This document shows, one piece after another, positions 63,412 to 64,000 of a stretch of DNA of 64,000 bases. This DNA comes from Alphaproteobacteria bacterium PA2 (GTDB lineage Bacteria > Pseudomonadota > Alphaproteobacteria > Caulobacterales > Caulobacteraceae). Positions within the stretch are counted from its first letter, which is position 1. Each line of letters starts with the position of its first letter. The notes beneath the pieces were generated by a model. It worked only from the letters and a program-made list of their open reading frames with translations, had not been told where the DNA came from and did not search any database. A program made the position numbers and the translations under genes. The DNA is taken from positions 2,453,001-2,517,000 of the forward strand of contig NKIZ01000001.1 of the NCBI GenBank assembly GCA_002256425.1, read 5' to 3'.

Positions 63412-63789
63412 TTACTTCACGGTGACCTTGGCGCCGGCTTCGGTGAGCTTCTTGGCGACTTCGTCGGCCTGTTGCTTCGAAACGTTTTCGACGACGTTCT
63501 GAGGAGCGCCTTCGACCAGGTCCTTGGCTTCCTTCAGGCCGAGGTCCGGACGGACGCCGCGGACTTCCTTGATCACGTTGATCTTCTTGTCGCCGCCGTC
63601 GGTGAGGACAACGGTGAACTCGGTCTGCTCTTCAGCAGCTTCAGCCGGGGCGGCGGCGGCGGCGGCGGCCACGGCCACCGGAGCAGCGGCGGAAACGCCC
63701 CACTTGTCTTCGAGGAGCTTCGAGAGTTCCGAGGCTTCCAGAACGGTCAGGGCGGAGAGGTCTTCGACCAGCTTTTCAAGCTTAGACAT
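63412..63789 (-). CDS. rplL: 50S ribosomal protein L7/L12
   Basis: 125-residue stalk protein that recruits translation GTPases. The N-terminal dimerisation part ([20 protein letters not shown]) is followed by an Ala-rich hinge ([17 protein letters not shown]) and the C-terminal domain [20 protein letters not shown]. It follows rplJ by 48 bp and is closed by an intrinsic terminator, so rplJL and rpoBC are separate transcripts here. Confidence 0.97.
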   Translation of the reverse strand: MSKLEKLVEDLSALTVLEASELSKLLEDKWGVSAAAPVAVAAAAAAAPAEAAEEQTEFTVVLTDGGDKKINVIKEVRGVRPDLGLKEAKDLVEGAPQNVVENVSKQQADEVAKKLTEAGAKVTVK

Positions 63790-63837
63790 AGGGTTTTATC
63801 CTTTAGGTGATGAGGTTGGTTATCTGGGAAATACCGA

Positions 63838-64000
63838 TCAGGCGGCGTCTTTGGCGGCGTAGGCCGACAGAACGCGCGCAATCTGCGCACCAGGGGCTTG
63901 CAGGACGCCGGCGATCTTGGTCGCAGGCGCTTGAAGCAGGCCGATGAGCTTGCCGCGGAGTTCGTCCAGCGAAGGCAGGGTGGCGAGCGCCCCGATGCCC
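63838..64000 (-). CDS. rplJ: 50S ribosomal protein L10 (C-terminal part, runs off the window)
   Basis: Only the last 53 codons are visible, in the frame ending at the TGA at 63838-63840. The deduced end ([36 protein letters not shown]) matches L10 C-termini, and its place 48 bp before rplL is the conserved rplJL order. L10 anchors L7/L12 dimers to the ribosome. Confidence 0.92.
   Translation of the reverse strand, partial: GIGALATLPSLDELRGKLIGLLQAPATKIAGVLQAPGAQIARVLSAYAAKDAA

Overview
The window is a GC-rich, densely coded chromosomal segment of an alphaproteobacterium, most likely a member of the Caulobacterales (Caulobacter, Phenylobacterium or a close relative). The best evidence is a DipM-type protein (four LysM domains plus a degenerate LytM domain) next to pcm-surE-serS-tatCBA-scpBA-nagZ-SPOR, together with ErpA, an ATP12-type F1 assembly chaperone and the sizes of the ribosomal proteins. 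I see no tRNA or rRNA gene, insertion sequence, phage gene or CRISPR array.

Region 1 (1-16.4 kb) opens with the 3' part of a sugar:cation symporter and a convergent pair of acyl-CoA dehydrogenases. A tight minus-strand housekeeping cluster follows, read from high to low coordinates: dgt, SPOR-domain protein, nagZ, scpA, scpB, tatA, tatB, tatC, serS, surE, pcm, dipM. It joins dNTP hydrolysis, peptidoglycan recycling, chromosome condensation, Tat export, tRNA charging, damage repair and cell division. erpA, a CsgG-like/SH3 secreted protein and an ATP12 chaperone lie at its upstream side.

Region 2 (16.4-28 kb) holds a plus-strand DUF1800-DUF1501 pair with a Tat-type signal. Minus-strand genes follow: two RluA-family pseudouridine synthases around a CrcB fluoride channel, rarA, a lipid-anchored HtrA/Do protease, two tandem drug-transporter paralogues and an ENPP-like phosphodiesterase.

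Region 3 (28-64 kb) is the ribosomal/RNA polymerase macrocluster, all on the minus strand: rplJ(partial)-rplL, rpoB-rpoC, rpsL-rpsG-fusA-tuf, then rpsJ through rplQ, including secY, adk and rpoA. The 58-residue rpmD gene is present. Other genes interrupt this backbone at three joints: a serine beta-lactamase-like hydrolase between rplL and rpoB; an S9 peptidase, a divergent MraY-like transferase and an uncharacterised membrane-anchored protein between rpoC and rpsL; and three exported proteins between tuf and rpsJ (a CVNH/beta-gamma-crystallin fusion, a GIN-domain protein with a regular 19-residue repeat, and a cystatin-like lipoprotein).

Regulatory signals readable by eye are four promoter candidates (upstream of rpsM, rpsJ, rpsL and the S9 peptidase), four strong intrinsic terminators (after rplQ, tuf, rpoC and rplL), and structured leaders before rpsJ, rpsL and rpoB. 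The most interesting material is the envelope-protein trio between tuf and rpsJ, the MraY-like paralogue with altered signature motifs, and the ribosomal-operon leaders with hairpins that could act as attenuators.
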